In this document: in pieces, positions 23,531 to 34,537 of the stretch
Numbering within the stretch: position 1 is the stretch's first letter
Layout of the letters: each line of letters starts with the position of its first letter
From: Cephalopachus bancanus
Taxonomy: Eukaryota > Chordata > Mammalia > Primates > Tarsiidae
Length of the DNA: 64,000 bases
Direction: 5' to 3'
Assembly: GCA_027257055.1 (NCBI GenBank)
Contig: JAPVLO010000019.1
Coordinates: forward strand, 12,233,001 to 12,297,000
The notes under the pieces: model-generated
Database searches by the model: none
What the model was told of the DNA's origin: nothing
What the model saw: only the letters and a program-made list of their open reading frames with translations
Position numbers and translations under genes: made by a program

Positions 23531-24535
23531 TAAAATGTAGCCTCTGAGAAAATTAGAGTAGAAAGATAAGAAGTTAATCTAAACTGTATGTGGATGAAAT
23601 CCAAACTATAGCAAGCTTTTCATGGTCCTTATCCATTGTAAAATTCAAGACATAATAAAAAGATCACCACATTACTTTTAAACTTATACATTACTATTTT
23701 ATTGTATCTAACTCACATGCTAGTTTTCTTAACTGGGATGTATCCACTATAGTATTTTGCTCTCTATTTTTTGATTGTCCAGTTTTTGTGTTATATTTGT
23801 GCATTATTAGGTATGCCCAGAATTGCATTTGTTTGGTATCTTTTTTCTTCTCAATTTTATAAGCTCCATATTTATTCAAATTTTCTATCTGTCCCATTTC
23901 CCATTCACATGCATCATGATTAGTTTAGTTTGATCAGGCCATTAGCTGTATTGTGTGAGCTTATTCTGTCCATGGGTAAAATGTCCTATGTTTTAGTTAT
24001 CAATTCAGTCATCTTTTCCAAATGACCAACTTTAACCACATATGCCAGTAGATTAAAGGGCGGACCCATCACTCAGACCAGTCAGAATAAAGAACTCAAT
24101 AATGTTGATTGATAATGTTGAGCTGATAATGTTGAAAATTGGTGTCAAATTAACTTCCCAGTTGTTAAATCCTGCAGTGGATTATAACAATAATAATAAG
24201 TTAATAAAAAACAGGAGAGGCTGAGATTAAAGAAGATTTGTATTCTTTGTAAAATGGCCTAATTACAACTGCCTTTCTTGACAGTGTCATCCTTCTAAAC
24301 AATACATGCATGACTGTCTTCATTCCTTTCTCCATTCGTGACTTAGGCCTGAACTTTTCATTTTAGTCGTCATTGTTAGAGAATCAAATATATTACAGTA
24401 GCATGACCACATTGTGATAACCTTATTAACTTAATAATGTAGATGTGGATAAAGAAAATTTCATCATCCACTGGCCTCAATATTCTTTTTCATTACTAGC
24501 ATATGTACCAGATAATCTACATGTCTTAAGCTTCA
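23531..24535. other. No gene seen; small AATGTTGA repeats
   Basis: Unassigned AT-rich DNA. A short cluster of about three GATAATGTTGA-like units lies at about 24098-24140. No gene or named repeat. Confidence 0.4.
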
Positions 24536-24985
24536 AAGAAGCATAGATGCTAAGTTTGAAAATGTTTGAGACCATCTAATCCAATTCCCAGTCTGATATT
24601 TAAATTTCTTCAATTCACTATCTTTGGAAGCAGCCTATTCTATTTTCGGATTTTCAATGTTTTTGCGTAATTGAGACAGTCTATCAGCTGCATGGGCAGC
24701 TGAACACATGGGCCCTAGTTCTGCCCTTGAGGCATTGTAAAGAAAGTATCCTGGTTTTCCAAAGAACAGCTCTTCTCGTATTTGAAAACAGCTCCTGTTT
24801 CGGCCTTAGGTCTCCTCTTTTTCCAGTACAGTTTTTTTTAGAAGGTATTATATAATTCAAAGTCTGCTCAACTTTCTGAAAGACCCCCTCTACAAGTTTT
24901 AATCTGTCAGATTTCCATCTAATGTTGAAACACTGAACTGGACACAACATTCCAAATATTGCTGATCAGTGTGTAATTGAGCAAG
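24536..24985 (+). mobile_element. CR1/L3-like ancient LINE fragment, longer piece
   Basis: Starts with TTTGAGACCATCTAATCCAAT, a phrase common to ancient LINE/SINE 3' ends. Further on come GGGCCCTAGTTCTGCCCTTGA, GTATTTGAAAACAGCTCCTG and GGCCTTAGGTCTCCTCTTTT, in the order of the L3 3' region. The 88-codon minus-strand open frame over it is chance. Confidence 0.58.
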
Positions 24986-25186
24986 ACTCCTTTTAATTTA
25001 AATATTTCACTTATTTTAATCTATACAACAAGGGTATTGGCTTGTATGGCAATTACAACATTCAGCTATTCAAATTATTACTCAACAAAACTCTGTTGAG
25101 TTATAACCATGAGAAGGACCCAAATCTCAATCTTACATTCTATTAAAGTCCATAAGAATACTGTGGTCTTAAAAAGACATGATATA

Positions 25187-25471
25187 GCCAGGCGTGGTGG
25201 CTCAAGTCTGTAATTCCAGCATTTTGGGAGGCCAATGCGAGAGGATTGCCTGAGCCCACAGGTTTGAGACAAGCCTGGGCAACTTGGTGAGATCTTACTT
25301 TTTGATTTAAAAAAGTAAGTCGGGCGTGGTAGCATGCACCTGCAGTTCCAGTTACTTGGAAGACTGAGGTGGAAGGATCGCCTGAGCCCAGCAGGTCAAG
25401 GCTGAAGTGGCCTTGAGCATGCCACTGCACTCCAGCCTGGGCCACAAGATTGAGACTTTGACTCAAAAAAA
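25187..25471 (+). mobile_element. Alu dimer, older type
   Basis: Starts GCCAGGCGTGGTGGCTCAAG, with both arms and an A tail. Direct repeats of 16 bp differing at one base (AAAAAGACATGATATA at 25171-25186, AAAAAGACACGATATA at 25472-25487). The right-arm hairpin region reads GTGGCCTTGAGCATGCCAC, intermediate between AluJ and the GTGGCC-GGGAGC-GGCCAC of the younger copies. Confidence 0.95.
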
Positions 25472-25487
25472 AAAAAGACACGATATA

Positions 25488-26426
25488 AAGAAAAAAAATC
25501 AGGTTTGTATTACTAACAGCATATTAGAATTTGATAGATGATGCTTATATTTTAACAGACAAATGCAAAATCCAATCCAGTAACTGACTGGATTGGAAGC
25601 TGTCTGAAGGGAACAAAAAAGTAAAATAGATAAGTTGTATTACTGGAACCTGAAAGCCCCAGACTAAATTAACTTCATACCATTATGGAATCACTGATAT
25701 AAAAGTTTCAGTTGAGCTCTGTGTACATATTCATTATGACAACAAGAACCCAGCCAGGGAAATGACCAAAATTTAGGATCTTTCTTCCTGTCCACCATGC
25801 TTAGAAGGTAACTCTCTAATGATGTTTCTTTGGTAAGTGTTTAGATGAATAGCTCTGAACGTCTACAGCTCTAAATGTCACGGATGGTCAAAAGTAATTT
25901 CAATTAACTGAGAATCAAAACTATAGCATTAATATTGTATACATTTTAAAAACTGTACCTGTTTGATATTGTATTTATTTGGAAAAAAAAAATGGTCCTG
26001 TAGAGTGGTGGCCTTGTTGTTTTAACCTATGTATAATTGGGTAATAATTTATACCTGTTATGTTAAAAACATATGTTATAAGTTTATATCTAGAATTAGA
26101 ACAACTAGGAGAACCTTAGTTTCACTATATTTAAATGTTAGTTGATTAGCTTTATAGGAATTATTTAGATTCTTGGGAAAATATCAAACAAGATAAGAGA
26201 TAAATTGAATACATTTAATTTACAGATCCAAAATGGCATTATTAAAAAGCCACAGCATTCATAATTAAAAGTGTCACAATGTAGAAATATAAAAAATTCA
26301 TAAGCAAGACATATAAATAGAATAATAATATCTTAGATCTTAAAAGCCTAATGGAAAATCAAGTTTACAAATCTCAATTTTTAAATTGTACATTATTTTC
26401 AAAAAACTATAATAAAATTTTGAATC
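25488..26426. other. No gene seen
   Basis: Unassigned AT-rich DNA between two Alus. No notable open frame. Confidence 0.4.
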
Positions 26427-26722
26427 TTTTTTTTTTTTTTTGAATTGGGCTCTCACTCTTGTCGCCCAGGCTGGAATGCAGTGGTACATTCACGGCCACC
26501 ACAGTCTCAATTTGCTGGGTTCAAGTGATCTTTCTGCCTCACCCTTCCTAGTAGCTGGAACTACAGACGCACAACACCACGCCCAGCTAATTTTTGTGAT
26601 TTATTGTAGAGACGGAGTCTCGCCAAGTTGCCAAGGCTGATCTCAAATCCCTGGTCTTAGGCAATTTCTCACCTCAGCCTTCCAAAGTACTAGTATTATA
26701 GGTTGAGCCACTGCGCCCGGCC
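26427..26722 (-). mobile_element. Alu dimer, inverted, older type
   Basis: Begins with a T tract, then GAATTGGGCTCTCACTCTTG and CGCCCAGGCTGGAATGCAGTG, and ends GAGCCACTGCGCCCGGCC. It keeps the AluJ-like right-arm body and the TGATTTATTGTAGAGA linker of the lineage. Flanking TGAAT is too short to claim a target duplication. Confidence 0.94.
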
Positions 26723-26774
26723 CTGAATAGTATGTTTTACATACAATTTCTGCCTTGAAGATATCAAAGTAAAT

Positions 26775-26870
26775 CACATTAACAGTTTTCAGTATTTACG
26801 GAGAGTTCACTGTATACAAGGCAATATGTACAATATATAATTTATGTGTATATTCAAAATAGTTGTATAC
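26775..26870 (+). mobile_element. MIR-like fragment
   Basis: AACAGTTTTCAGTATTTACGG followed by GTTCACTGTATACAAGGCAA resembles the MIR phrase in which a size-ordered list of low-frequency terms (TTATTGAGCACTTACTATG, GTGCCAGGCACTG) occurs in sequence. Diverged; tentative. Confidence 0.35.
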
Positions 26871-27022
26871 TTTTTGTGGCCAATTTAGCTGCTCTGCCCT
26901 AATAGGCTAATAAATCTTTTTTTCACATGTGTTAGGCATTTATAATTAATGATCTACACCACCCAAATGTAAATATATGCATATGACACTTTCTCATTTA
27001 AATTGAATCCAATTTCACTCTC

Positions 27023-27023
<1 letters not shown>

Positions 27024-27074
<51 letters not shown>

Positions 27075-27085
27075 CCACACACACA

Positions 27086-27124
<39 letters not shown>
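27024..27124. repeat. (CA)n microsatellite, interrupted
   Basis: About 100 bp of CA repeats broken by AAAACC near 27071 and by ACC near 27093. The Cys/Val-rich open frame on the minus strand is the repeat translated. Confidence 0.98.
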
Positions 27125-27130
<6 letters not shown>

Positions 27131-27342
27131 GGTACAGTCAGCTTTACGGATGAGTTTTACCAAAACTTCAATGAACATTTAACAACTATGCTATGCACAT
27201 TATTCCAGAGAATAGAATAAAAGAAATTTTTTCCTGAATTACTTTCCTGAGGCTAGGTTTGCCCATGTGACACAGTCGTGAGCAGGTGAGAATTTTCAGC
27301 TGGTCGCAGCCTGGACAGAATCAACAGAATCAAATTTCTGTA

Positions 27343-27403
27343 GGTAAAGAAGGGATAATGGACACTGAATAGCAAGCAGTTATCAGTGTCTGGGGGGAAA
27401 AAT
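27343..27403 (+). repeat. Local direct repeat, copy 1
   Basis: GGTAAAGAAGGGATAATGG and TTATCAGTGTCTGGG here recur about 1.2 kb downstream at 28541-28603 (GGTAAAGAACGGATAATGG and the same TTATCAGTGTCTGGG). About 60 bp are alignable with few differences. Confidence 0.75.
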
Positions 27404-27414
27404 GAATGGATTGT

Positions 27415-27840
27415 GAGGGAAGAAAGGAAAGATATTAAAAGTTCGATTTAAGACACGTGAATTTGAAGTCACGTGTGGGACATCCAAAAAGACATGTCAA
27501 GTGGTAGTTAGATATATGATTTATACATGGATATACAAGTTTGCCATACTGGGAAGACATCTGCTGAGAATCATTTGTGTAAACATGCTATGTAAAGCCT
27601 TGGGAATGGATGAAATCAGCTAAGGAATAAGTGAAGATAGAAAATCTATTGTGGAAAAATATAACCCTGGAGATTTGAAGGACAAGAAGGGGAAAATAAT
27701 CTAGAAAGAAACTGATAAGAAGCACACAATAAGAAGGAAAGCCAGAAGTGAGCAGTGCCTTGGAAACACAGTGAGGAACTTGCTCCAGGAAGAAGGGAGT
27801 AATCAAATGCCAACGGGAGGTTACATTACGTGAGGACTCG
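27415..27840 (+). mobile_element. Ancient mammalian interspersed repeat, family not named
   Basis: Landmarks in order: GATTTAAGACACGTGAATTTG, GTGTGGGACATCCAAAAAG, GTAGTTAGATATATG, AAGCCTTGGGAATGGATGAA, GAAGAAGGGAGTAATCAAATG. I know this order from a very common dispersed mammalian repeat but cannot recall its database name. No coding content. Confidence 0.5.
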
Positions 27841-28307
27841 TAACTGATTCTTCCATCTGGCGACATGAAGTTCATTGTTAAACATCAACCAAGAAATGTA
27901 TAAAGGAAAGTTTAATCTGAGTAGAATTTTTTTTTAAATAAAAAAGACACTAAGGATATGGAAAAGAATAATATAGACGTTTTTCAAGAGGTTTTGTCAG
28001 AAAGAAGAACAGAGAAATGAGGTGGTAGCCGAAGTAGGGCAGAATTGAAGCTGCTCCTTTGAATTTGCAATTCAATGTGATATTAACCTCAGGACTTGGT
28101 AAAAAGGGGACTCCACCCCAGTCTTTAGATTTACAGCCTAATGCTTTCTCAGCCATTTTACCTCTACTTATGTTCATTAACCGTTGATTATTCTCAACCA
28201 ACCATAAAGACATTGGAAATTTATATTTATTATTTGGTGCCTGAGCTGGGATAGTAGGGACTGCCCTCCGTCTTCTCATCCGAGCAGAACTCGGACTTAA
28301 AAGAAGG

Positions 28308-28430
28308 ACTACTTGGAAGGCTGAGGCAGAAGGATTGCCTAAGCCCAGCAGGTCCAGGCAGTGGTGACCGTGAGATGCCACTGCACTCTAGCCTGGGCAA
28401 CAAGAGTGAGACTCCTACTAAAAAAAAAAA
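28308..28430 (+). mobile_element. 5'-truncated Alu, right arm only
   Basis: Begins inside the right arm at ACTACTTGGAAGGCTGAGGC and runs to a 14-A tail. The direct repeats AAAAGAAGG at 28299-28307 and 28431-28439 show that the truncated copy inserted as such by target-primed reverse transcription. Confidence 0.9.
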
Positions 28431-28540
28431 AAAAGAAGGGATGTTTCCCTAAGACTGAAAATATTGCATGATGTTTACATGCTGATGGAAATGATTCATT
28501 AGGCAGGAAAATAAACTGATGATGACAGAGAGAAAAAAGT

Positions 28541-28603
28541 TGGTAAAGAACGGATAATGGAAACTAGGTAGCAGACAGTTATCAGTGTCTGGGAGCAAAG
28601 ATC
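28541..28603 (+). repeat. Local direct repeat, copy 2
   Basis: Partner of 27343-27403. The material between the two copies differs, so this is not a simple tandem repeat but a short dispersed duplication or two copies of one small repeat. Confidence 0.7.
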
Positions 28604-28609
28604 TTTATT

Positions 28610-29059
28610 AGAAAGCAGGGCATGAGATAAAATATGCAAGTGAAAAAACAGAGTATTTGGTCATAACTCCTATTAGTCTGGACATTTGTAGTAGAAGAAA
28701 AAGGAGCGATGATTGCTTCTAACATGAAATAGAAGTTGGAGACAGGAAACATTGCAAAAGAGTTGACTTAACAAAGCACAACACTGAGTTAACTAAGGAA
28801 ATATAGTTAAGATTGTCAAGGTGTTGCCACATGCTCACCAGAGGTTTATAGCCATACCTTTAATGCAAACCCAGTCCACATTGCTTGTGTTTTCTCCAAA
28901 CACTTTCCGCATATGCAGAACTGGTGCTTGTTCATTAAACCAAGGTTGAGATGTTTACCAGGCCAGTACAATGAAGGGAAACAGAGGAAGTTCAAAGTTA
29001 CACTTAAAATAGTGACGAAGATCACTATGTTTTAAGTAATATATTTATTTATTTTTCAC
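28610..29059. other. No gene seen
   Basis: Unassigned. The part at 28830-28990 is less AT-rich than its neighbours (GTCCACATTGCTTGTGTTTTC) but shows no open frame or recognised repeat. Confidence 0.4.
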
Positions 29060-29163
29060 TTTTTTTTAGAGATAGAAGTCTTAAACTCCTGGCCTCAAGC
29101 AATTCTCTTATCTTGGCCTCTCACAGTGCTGAGATTACAGGTGTGAGCCACCATGCCCAGTCC
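29060..29163 (-). mobile_element. Free left Alu monomer (FLAM-like)
   Basis: The plus strand reads a T tract, AAACTCCTGGCCTCAAGCAA, CTCTTATCTTGGCCTCTCACA and GATTACAGGTGTGAGCCACC, which is the complement of an Alu left arm alone. Diverged, consistent with a monomer older than dimeric Alu. Confidence 0.8.
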
Positions 29164-30100
29164 CAGATCTCTATATTTTGACATGCAAACCCTTGCTATA
29201 TCAAGGTGATGCAAAGTTATTTATCAAACAGTATATATAATTTGATCCTCTTTGTTTCTATCTACATGTAAGTGAGTAGCTGTGAATACATGTGTGTATG
29301 AAGAAAAAAGTTAAAGAACATGCACCGAAGTTTTACTCATTATTTTCTTTGTTTATTTTAGAATGTTTCTTTACAGCTGGTCTAATAATTTGTTACATAA
29401 TTCCCAGAGATGTCAAAGGAAGTATCCACTGTTATAATACCACAGCATTGATCTGAGAAATGGACTCAGGTCAGACTGAATTAGCCTGCGCTACAACTTT
29501 GTGTCAAATATATTATGTATTGCATTCTTCAATCACATAGTGCATTGATAAATTCCAAAGTTTATGAGGTACTCATAGCCTAGGTCAAGTGTTGCCAACA
29601 CCTACTCAATAAGACCATACACAGGAATGCTCCAACTCATGAATTCAAGATGTCTATAGAAAAGGCTGAACCCAGAAGTAAAAAGTGTTGCTTCCAGAAA
29701 ATGTCATATGACTCTTATTCACTCATTCAGGTTGTCATCTGTAACTGTATATTCCCTAATGAGGTCTTTTTTTTTAAAGACAGAGATCTTGCAACTTTTT
29801 CTGTACTAGATAATTATGCTAAGTTCTCAGCTACATGTCCTGACTATATATAATTCTGTATACGTTAGATGAGAAAAACATGATTGAATTAGTAATTTTC
29901 CTATGCCTAGTTTCTCAATTAGCCAATAATGATCTGATATCCATCAACACAATGTTTATGCATATGTGGTTTAAAATATGAAGTATCTGTTTCTCCCTCG
30001 CACATATACCATACTCACAGTCTCACCTCCTATTATTTTTTTCATATAATCTTTACTTTTATAATCAGAAATTAAGCCATATCCATGTTGAAAATTAAAG
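29164..30100. other. No gene seen
   Basis: Unassigned AT-rich DNA. A 67-codon open frame at 29650-29853 has no recognisable feature. Confidence 0.4.
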
Positions 30101-30412
30101 GCCAGGCATGGTGGCTCACGCTTGTAATTCCAGCACTTTAGAAGGCTGAGGCAGGAGGATTGCTTGAGCCCTGGAGCTTAAGATCAGCCTAGACAAAATA
30201 GTGAGACCTTGTCTCTACAAAAAAAATCAAAAAATTAGCCAGTCATGATGCTGTGTACCTATGGTCCCAAACACTTGGAAGGCTGAGGCAAGAGGATAGC
30301 TTGAGCCTAGGTGATCAAGACCGCAGTGAACCAGGTTTGTACCACTGCACTCCAGCCTGGGCAACAGAGCAAGATCCTGTCTCAAAAATTAATTAATTAA
30401 ATAAATAAAAAC
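30101..30412 (+). mobile_element. Alu dimer, AluJ-type
   Basis: Begins GGCCAGGCATGGTGGCTCACG and has the classic dimer layout: TTGCTTGAGCCCTGGAG, linker CTCTACAAAAAAAATC, right arm CACTTGGAAGGCTGAGGC and CACTGCACTCCAGCCTGGG, with an AATTAATTAAATAAATAAA tail. It lacks the lineage-specific ATAAATC linker and the GGCC hairpin. This old copy is the clearest sign that the genome is a primate. Confidence 0.95.
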
Positions 30413-31794
30413 ATAAAAATGATTTCTGTTTCTAATTCATTCAGAGTGATAGAAATTCTAAGGTTTTCTCTGATTATCCTAATTTTACTCATCATTTACA
30501 GTCCAGATCAAGGACAACCTTATCCAACTTATCTCCTACTCATTATGTCTTCACTAACATTTTGGGCCTTTGACTTCCTACCTTATTTCCAGCAAAGCTA
30601 TCACTATCATCTAACCAAAATTAGAATGCAAAATGGTCCTTAAAGCAATTCCCTATGTACTGTGTGGTAAGTAATAATAATATGACAATAATGACATAGA
30701 TGCCATTAGTTGTTTATTTAAACATTTTTCTATATTTGATCTTAATTTCAAGTGAAATTTAAGCTCCAATATGACAAATATTCCATGTACTTTTAATAGA
30801 TTATCACATTTTTGACAAAGTTTTATTTCTCTATGCCAAACCCAACGTGGTAACTTTGTCTAAGTCAATTCATACACGAATCATTTTTTTTAAGAAATTG
30901 ATGACTGATTATGTATATGTGCCATATAAACAGAATTATATGTGTATGCAAAAGCAATATAGTAGCTTTATATATACATGCACATAATTGCATATTTCAA
31001 GAAAAATGCATGAATTGTACAAAATAGAGTTTCAAGAATCATATTTGACTAAAGGTATAATTATTTTCACTTTATTTCTTGACACTTAGTTATACTGGAA
31101 ACTTAGCAATAAATTCATGAAATTGATGGTCTAAATTTAGTCTGTCATGAATAATGTAAGTCTAGAATGTACTTCATCTTTATTTTCTGTGCAATGCCTT
31201 ATATGTTCATATGCACTTGGTTAACTTTAAATGACATTGCTCAGGCAATTAAGGCAATTGCATTGCCCTAGTGTTATTAAATGAGTTTCCTCATACCAGA
31301 TAAAGAAGTTACCCAACTCCTTGTTAACTCTCATTACAAGTTTGCATAATTTTTGCTGGGTTCACAAAGGTCTTGACAGGATGGCTAATTGGATCCTACC
31401 AAACAGTTAAACACAGTGACAATTTCTTAAATTGCAGAATTTAGACTTAGAAAGGTCATCTCGTTTAACCTTCCACACAATGATAAATCTTTTCTTCAGC
31501 ATCCAAACATTTAAACATGGACCTTTTTAGCTTGAACTTATTTTTCTTTAATTCATAAATTATGTCTGATTCCTCAATCTTTTCATTGCATATATAAAAC
31601 TGAAAAAATGTACTGGAAGCATATAAAAATAGCTTCTTTAACTCTGTGGTGATGGAATTAGGATGATTTCTTCAAAGATGTATTTATCCATTGAAGATAA
31701 AATGTTAAGAAAGGCTGTTCTCTTTAGTATTTTCTTAATTTAGACAAAAATAATTTATTTAAAAAAATAAAAAGGACTGTGTCTGATTTCTTTC
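30413..31794. other. No gene seen
   Basis: Unassigned AT-rich DNA. At about 31440-31530 GACTTAGAAAGGTCATCTCG and following text resembles ancient LINE 3' ends, tentatively CR1/L3-like. A 74-codon open frame at 30419-30643 has a hydrophobic N-terminal part but no recognised domain. Confidence 0.4.
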
Positions 31795-32168
31795 ATTGGT
31801 GAGTCAGTCTTCTCAGACTACCATAGCAAAATGACATAGACTGGGTAATTTAAACAAGAGAAATTTATCTTCCCACAGTTCTGTAGGCTGAAGGTCTGAG
31901 ATCAGGATGCCAACAGTGTCAGGTTCTCTTGAGGGATTTCTTCCCAGTTTGCAGATGGCCTCATTCTTGATGTATCCTTACACGGCATAGACAAAGAGTG
32001 AGAGAAAGCTGTAGCGGTCTCTTCTTACCTAATTCCACCATGACAGCGCCACCCTCAGGGCCTCATCTGAGTCTAACTACCTTTCCAAGGTCCCAGCTCC
32101 TGATACCATTATACTGGGGTCTCCGGATCAACATATGACTTTGGAGTGACACAATTCTGTTCATAGCA
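31795..32168 (-). mobile_element. MLT1-type LTR (ERVL-MaLR)
   Basis: The plus strand reads GACATAGACTGGGTAATTTAA, ACAAGAGAAATTTATCTTCC, CACAGTTCTGTAGGCTGAAG, and near its end CAACATATGACTTTGGAGTG followed by ACACAATTCTG: the complement of an MLT1 LTR in full order. Solo LTR of an old mammalian ERVL-MaLR element. Confidence 0.88.
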
Positions 32169-32699
32169 ATCTCTTCAAGTAATGTCTATTTTAGTTTTAT
32201 GAAAATCTAAAGACTCAGAGAAAACATTCCCTCAAGAGTCCACGACTTGGAAAACTATTCAACAAGATGGCCAGACCCAGATGAAGAGTGTGCGATGTTA
32301 AAATACTGAAATGGTGATGGCAACAACTGGGTACAACTATTAAGCCAATTCATCTTGGAAATCAAAATCTATTAAACTATTTGTTGTTTTTATAATCAAG
32401 AATCTTCCTCCAATACTTACAAGAAATTTTTTGTAAAGTCAGTTTACTCTAAAAACAAATGTTTTCTTTTTTAAAAAAAAATTGTGTGCTTTTATTTCTA
32501 AAAATTGTTATTCATTCTAATCCTATTCACAGATTAAGCCTTCTGGTAAATAACAAGTAAAAAAGACATTGACTGTTTTATGAGCTCAAGTTATCTAATT
32601 TTTTCTCTGATATCATAGGTATCTTTGCAGGTATAGTTTCTCTGGTCATGTCTTTTCCAGGACAAATTTAGTAATATCACAATATACAAAGCCAGCACA
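32169..32699. other. No gene seen
   Basis: Unassigned AT-rich DNA between the LTR and the L1 complex. Confidence 0.4.
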
Positions 32700-33109
32700 A
32701 AACAGATGTGTTTCCAAAAAACTGCAATGAATAATCCAAAAAAAATTAAGAAAGTATTTCCATTTATAGTAGCATGGAAAAGAATAAAATATTTAGAAAT
32801 AAATTAAACAAGGAGGCAAAAGACTTATATACTGACAACCATAAAACATTGCTGAAATAAACCATAAAAGATATAAGTGGAAAATAGTCCATGACCTTAT
32901 ATTAGAGGATATAATATTGTTAAAATGACAATATTACCCAAAGCAATCTGTAGACTCCATACAATCCCTATCAAAATCTCAATGTCTTGATGGACCCTTA
33001 GCCAAAATGACCTAGAAAAAGAGAGAAAAATCCAAATAAACACAATCAAAAATGCAAAAGATCAAATCACAACTGACCCTGAAGAAATACAAAAAATCAT
33101 CAGAGATTA

Positions 33110-34077
33110 CTATGCACACCTGTATGGAAACAAACTTGATAACCTAAATGAAGTGGAGGAGGTTCTGACATCAGACAACCTCCCAAGGTTGAAAAGAGAA
33201 GATGCTGAGACACTAAATAGACCAATAACAACCCAGGAAATTGACTCCAGCATAAGAAAACTACCTACAAAAAAAAAAGCTCTGGATTGGAGGACTTTCC
33301 AGCAGAAATCAACAAAATTTACAAGGAGGAGCTGATACAAATCCTATTGAAAGTATTCCAAGCAATAGAGAAAGATGGAATTCAGCCCAAATCATTTTAT
33401 GAAGCTAACATCACACTAATACCCAAATCGGGTAAAGATCCAACAAAAATAGAGAACTACAGGCCAATATCCCTAATGAACATAGATGCAAAAATTCTCA
33501 ACAAGATTCTAGCAAATCAGATCCAACAAAACATCTCAAAAACCATCCATCATGACCAAGTAGGCTTCATCCTCAGGATACAGAGCTGGTTCAACATCTA
33601 CAAGACCATGGATATAACTAAATATATCAAGAGATGTAAAAACGAGAACCACAAGATTATCTCATTAGATGCAGAAAAAGCTTTTGATAAAATCCAGCAT
33701 CCCTTCTTGATAAAAACCTTCAAGCATCTAGGCACAGAAGGAACATACCTCAAAATAGTAAGTGCCATCTATGATCAACCCACAACCAGCATATTGCCAA
33801 ACAGACAGAAACTAGAAACATTTCCCCCGAAAACCAGAGCAGGACAAGGCTACCCACTCTTACCCCTCTGGTTCAATATTGTGCTGGAAGTCCTAGCTAG
33901 AGCAGTTAGATAAGAGAAGGAATCAGCGTTATCCAAAGAGGAAAAGAGGAATTTAAGTTATCCCTCTTTGCTGACGATATGATCCTATACCTCGAAAATC
34001 CAAGAGAATCTATCAAAAACCTACTTTCACTGATAAAGGACTCTGGCAAAGTCTTGGGGTACAAAATAAATGTGCAA
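33110..34077 (+). pseudogene. L1 ORF2 reverse-transcriptase fragment
   Basis: Open pieces at 33153-33335 and 33287-33913 give reverse-transcriptase landmarks ([40 protein letters not shown]). The catalytic FADD is intact (33967-33978, in LFADDMILYLENP). The frame shifts after KKKALDWR and again near 33910, so no complete domain is encoded. Confidence 0.85.
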
Positions 34078-34364
34078 TTTTTTTTTTCTTTTGAGTTGGA
34101 GTCTCACTCTTTTGCCCAGACTGGAGTGCAGTGGCCGCTCCCAGCCACCGCAGCCTCGACCTGCTGGGCTCTGGCGATCCTTCCGGCTCAGCCTTGCGAG
34201 TAGCCAGAATTACAGCATGTGCTACCACACCCGGCTGATTTTTTGATTTATTGTAGAGATGAGGTCTCGCCGCCCAGGTGGGTCTTGAACCCACGGGCTC
34301 AGGCAATCCACTCACCTCAGCCTCCCAAAGGTGCGGGATTACAGGCTGAGCCACCAAGCCCGGC
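34078..34364 (-). mobile_element. Alu dimer, inverted, lineage-specific type
   Basis: Begins with a T tract and GAGTTGGAGTCTCACTC, contains the hairpin GTGGCC-GCTCCC-AGCCAC and the TGATTTATTGTAGAGATGAG linker, and ends CACCAAGCCCGGC. L1 sequence continues on both sides in register. No convincing target duplication, so the insertion may have lost a few bases. Confidence 0.94.
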
Positions 34365-34422
34365 ATAGTCACATTCTTATATACCAATGACAAGCAGGCA
34401 GTGAACCAAATAAAAAGCACCA

Positions 34423-34537
34423 AGACGGAAGGATCGCCGGAGCCCAGCAGGTCGAGGCTGCGGTGGCCGGAAGCGGCCACTGCACTCCAGTCTGGGCGAC
34501 AGAGTGAGACTCCAACTCAAAAAAAAAAAAAAAAAAA
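34423..34537 (+). mobile_element. Alu right-arm segment with poly-A, joined to L1
   Basis: Starts in mid right arm at GACGGAAGGATCGCCGGAGC, keeps the full hairpin GTGGCC-GGAAGC-GGCCAC and ends in about 19 A. It is fused to the 3' side of the truncated L1 with no gap and no target duplication of its own. Best read as the 3' part of one chimeric insertion (see findings). Confidence 0.9.

Larger units (their letters stand above)
32988..34422 (+). mobile_element. Younger 5'-truncated L1, ORF2 part
   Basis: Starts at TTGATGGACCCTTAGCC, the ORF2 point that in the L1 at 41575 reads ATCGATGGTCCCCTAGC (45090), and follows ORF2 through the reverse transcriptase to AAATAAAAAGCACCAA (34422). It stops there inside ORF2 with no 3' UTR, and an Alu right arm with poly-A is joined directly. 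An inverted Alu (34078-34364) splits it. Confidence 0.85.

Noticed and set aside
26954..27178. 74-codon minus-strand frame rich in Cys and Val
   Set aside because: It is the CA microsatellite read in one frame; low complexity only.
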